Below, piece by piece: positions 62,810 through 64,000 of a stretch of DNA of 64,000 nt. A program made the translations under genes and the position numbers. The first letter of the stretch is position 1; every line of letters begins with the position of its first letter. Below the pieces are notes generated by a model. The model was not told the DNA's origin and did no database searches. It saw only the letters and a program-made list of their open reading frames with translations. The stretch lies in contig NZ_FOLQ01000001.1 of assembly GCF_900112365.1 (NCBI RefSeq), positions 62,001 to 126,000 of the forward strand, given 5' to 3'. This DNA is from Spirosoma endophyticum. GTDB lineage: Bacteria > Bacteroidota > Bacteroidia > Cytophagales > Spirosomataceae.

Positions 62810-64000
62810 ATGCAGGAATTTACTGAAGCAATTGTAGACGAATCGTCCGCCCTGTACAGCGAGGATCTAGCGCCCATTCCCGCATCGAAACGGACATGGA
62901 ATACGTGGAATTATGCGGCACTCTGGATCAGCATGAGTCTGTGTATTCCTACGTATATGATGGCCAGTTCGCTCATACAGGGCGGTATGAACTGGTGGCA
63001 GGCCATTTTTACCATCTTTCTCGGTAACAGCATCGTACTGATTCCGATGGTCTTAAATGGACGTGCCGGGGCCAAATACGGCATTCCATTTCCGGTGCTG
63101 GTACGGTCCAGTTTCGGCACCAGTGGCGCGAATATTCCAGCTTTACTACGTGCCATCGTGGCATGTGGCTGGTTCGGTATTCAAACCTGGATTGGCGGAT
63201 TTTCCATCTACCAGATGCTTCGGTTATGGGTTCCGTCGCTGGAGACGCTGCCGACCGTTTTTCCCGCTTCGTTTGGGTTGCAAACGGGTCCGGCCATCTG
63301 CTTTTTCCTGTTCTGGTTGCTGAACATGTACGTCGTTTATCTCGGCGTCGAAAGCATCAAGAAACTGCTGGTATTCAAGGCGTTCTTTCTACCTGTTGCC
63401 GCGTTAGCACTGCTTTGGTGGGCCATTTCAGCCGGAAACGGTCTTGGGCCCATTCTGGAGCAACCGGCTAAATTTGCAACTTCGGCGGAATTCTTCGCAT
63501 TTTTCTTTCCGGCCTTAACCGGTATGGTTGGGTTTTGGGCTACGTTATCGCTAAATATCCCTGATTTTACGCGCTATGCCACCAGTCAGCAGGCGCAGGT
63601 ACGCGGGCAAATAATTGGGCTGCCACCCGCCATGACGTTGTTCTCATTCATCGGTGTTGTCGTTACGTCGGCGACGACCATCATTTACGGCACCACCATC
63701 TGGGACCCGCTCGTTCTGGCCGGAAAATTTGACAGTAAAGTTCTCGTAAGCGTCGCCATGATTGCGGTGGCGATCTCAACGTTGGCGACCAATATTGCGG
63801 CCAACATTGTTAGTCCCGCCAACGATTTCGCCAATCTGGCTCCCTCAAAAATTGACTTTCGGACAGGGGGGTATATCACCGGTGTCATTGGTATTTTGAT
63901 TTTCCCCTGGAAGCTAATCGCCGATCCGACGGGTTTCATTTTTACCTGGCTGGTCGGTTATTCCAGCTTGCTCGGACCCGTTGGTGGTATCATGATTGCC
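62810..64000 (+). CDS. NCS1-family nucleobase/allantoin-type permease (partial)
   Basis: The frame runs from ATG 62810 to the right edge (397 codons visible); the C-terminus is outside. The N-terminus has the family motif NEDLAPIP-like SEDLAPIPASKRTWNTWNYA, followed by membrane helices with PTYMMASSLIQGGMNWWQA, YGIPFPVLVRSSFGTSGANIPALLRA and the AACGWFG-like IVACGWFGIQTWIGG stretch, as in Mhp1/PucI/FurA relatives. The family imports uracil, cytosine, allantoin or hydantoins by proton or sodium symport. Its position after a nucleoside hydrolase suggests uptake of the released base. The exact ligand cannot be read here. Confidence 0.9.
   Translation, partial: MQEFTEAIVDESSALYSEDLAPIPASKRTWNTWNYAALWISMSLCIPTYMMASSLIQGGMNWWQAIFTIFLGNSIVLIPMVLNGRAGAKYGIPFPVLVRSSFGTSGANIPALLRAIVACGWFGIQTWIGGFSIYQMLRLWVPSLETLPTVFPASFGLQTGPAICFFLFWLLNMYVVYLGVESIKKLLVFKAFFLPVAALALLWWAISAGNGLGPILEQPAKFATSAEFFAFFFPALTGMVGFWATLSLNIPDFTRYATSQQAQVRGQIIGLPPAMTLFSFIGVVVTSATTIIYGTTIWDPLVLAGKFDSKVLVSVAMIAVAISTLATNIAANIVSPANDFANLAPSKIDFRTGGYITGVIGILIFPWKLIADPTGFIFTWLVGYSSLLGPVGGIMIA

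Noticed and set aside
1-64000. tRNA, rRNA, riboswitch or insertion sequence
   Set aside because: I looked for TTCGAATC-like T arms, rRNA signatures and transposase motifs and found none that could be supported.

Overview
The window looks like chromosomal DNA of a Bacteroidota member, most likely Cytophagales and possibly Spirosoma-like. The evidence is an ECF sigma/FecR/SusC/SusD regulatory-uptake unit, a FecR-like anti-sigma factor with the Bacteroidota-type C-terminal domain, SusC with an N-terminal STN domain, a few TAnnTTTG (-7) promoter-like boxes, and many secreted or lipid-anchored hypothetical proteins. No rRNA, tRNA, CRISPR array, insertion sequence or prophage was seen. The genus is an inference from gene style only.

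Layout. (1) 1-13688, all minus strand: ECF sigma factor, FecR anti-sigma, SusC, SusD, a TPR/SGNH protein, a PQQ dehydrogenase with an internal cytochrome c domain, a mutarotase-like secreted protein and a Tat-exported mannonate-dehydratase-like enolase-superfamily enzyme (cut by the left edge). This reads as one uptake-plus-periplasmic-oxidation locus for a sugar or sugar acid. (2) 14059-23433, plus strand: a DUF4269 protein, an AraC regulator, a zinc alcohol dehydrogenase, a three-subunit PaoABC-like molybdenum aldehyde oxidoreductase, a cupin matching the manganese hydroxynitrile lyase of Granulicella residue for residue at the metal site, an acetyltransferase, a second secreted cupin, and a carboxymuconolactone decarboxylase/monooxygenase fusion broken by one in-frame TGA. 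(3) 23508-27723: a membrane-tethered kelch/winged-helix regulator, a single-domain response regulator and two small proteins. (4) 27968-32863: a SEDS glycosyltransferase fused to a class B penicillin-binding protein, followed by an FHA-domain protein. (5) 33013-39404: DUF885 peptidase-like lipoprotein, dual-specificity phosphatase, DUF2911 protein, CehA/McbA-type metallohydrolase and small hypotheticals. (6) 39759-46826: histidine kinase, large CHASE3 hybrid kinase with three receiver domains, lone receiver, CheR, CheB. (7) 46862-57895: sirtuin, GH20 hexosaminidase, lipoprotein, topoisomerase I, heparinase II/III-like lyase and a GH43-like enzyme. (8) 58128-64000: Lrp regulator diverging from methylmalonate/malonate-semialdehyde dehydrogenase, a class III aminotransferase, a nucleoside hydrolase and an NCS1 permease (cut by the right edge), together suggesting pyrimidine nucleoside and beta-alanine breakdown.

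Between genes lie several palindromic elements. A CACAGAG-rich inverted repeat family appears six times (one copy has perfect 42-bp arms). There is also a C/G-rich element with perfect 26-bp arms, a nested-hairpin element of 118 bp, and four convincing terminators. The strongest candidates for closer study are the SEDS-PBP fusion with its FHA neighbour, the hydroxynitrile-lyase-like cupins inside a molybdenum oxidoreductase operon, the one-piece transmembrane kelch regulator, the CheR/CheB/kinase set without a chemoreceptor, and the repeat families.
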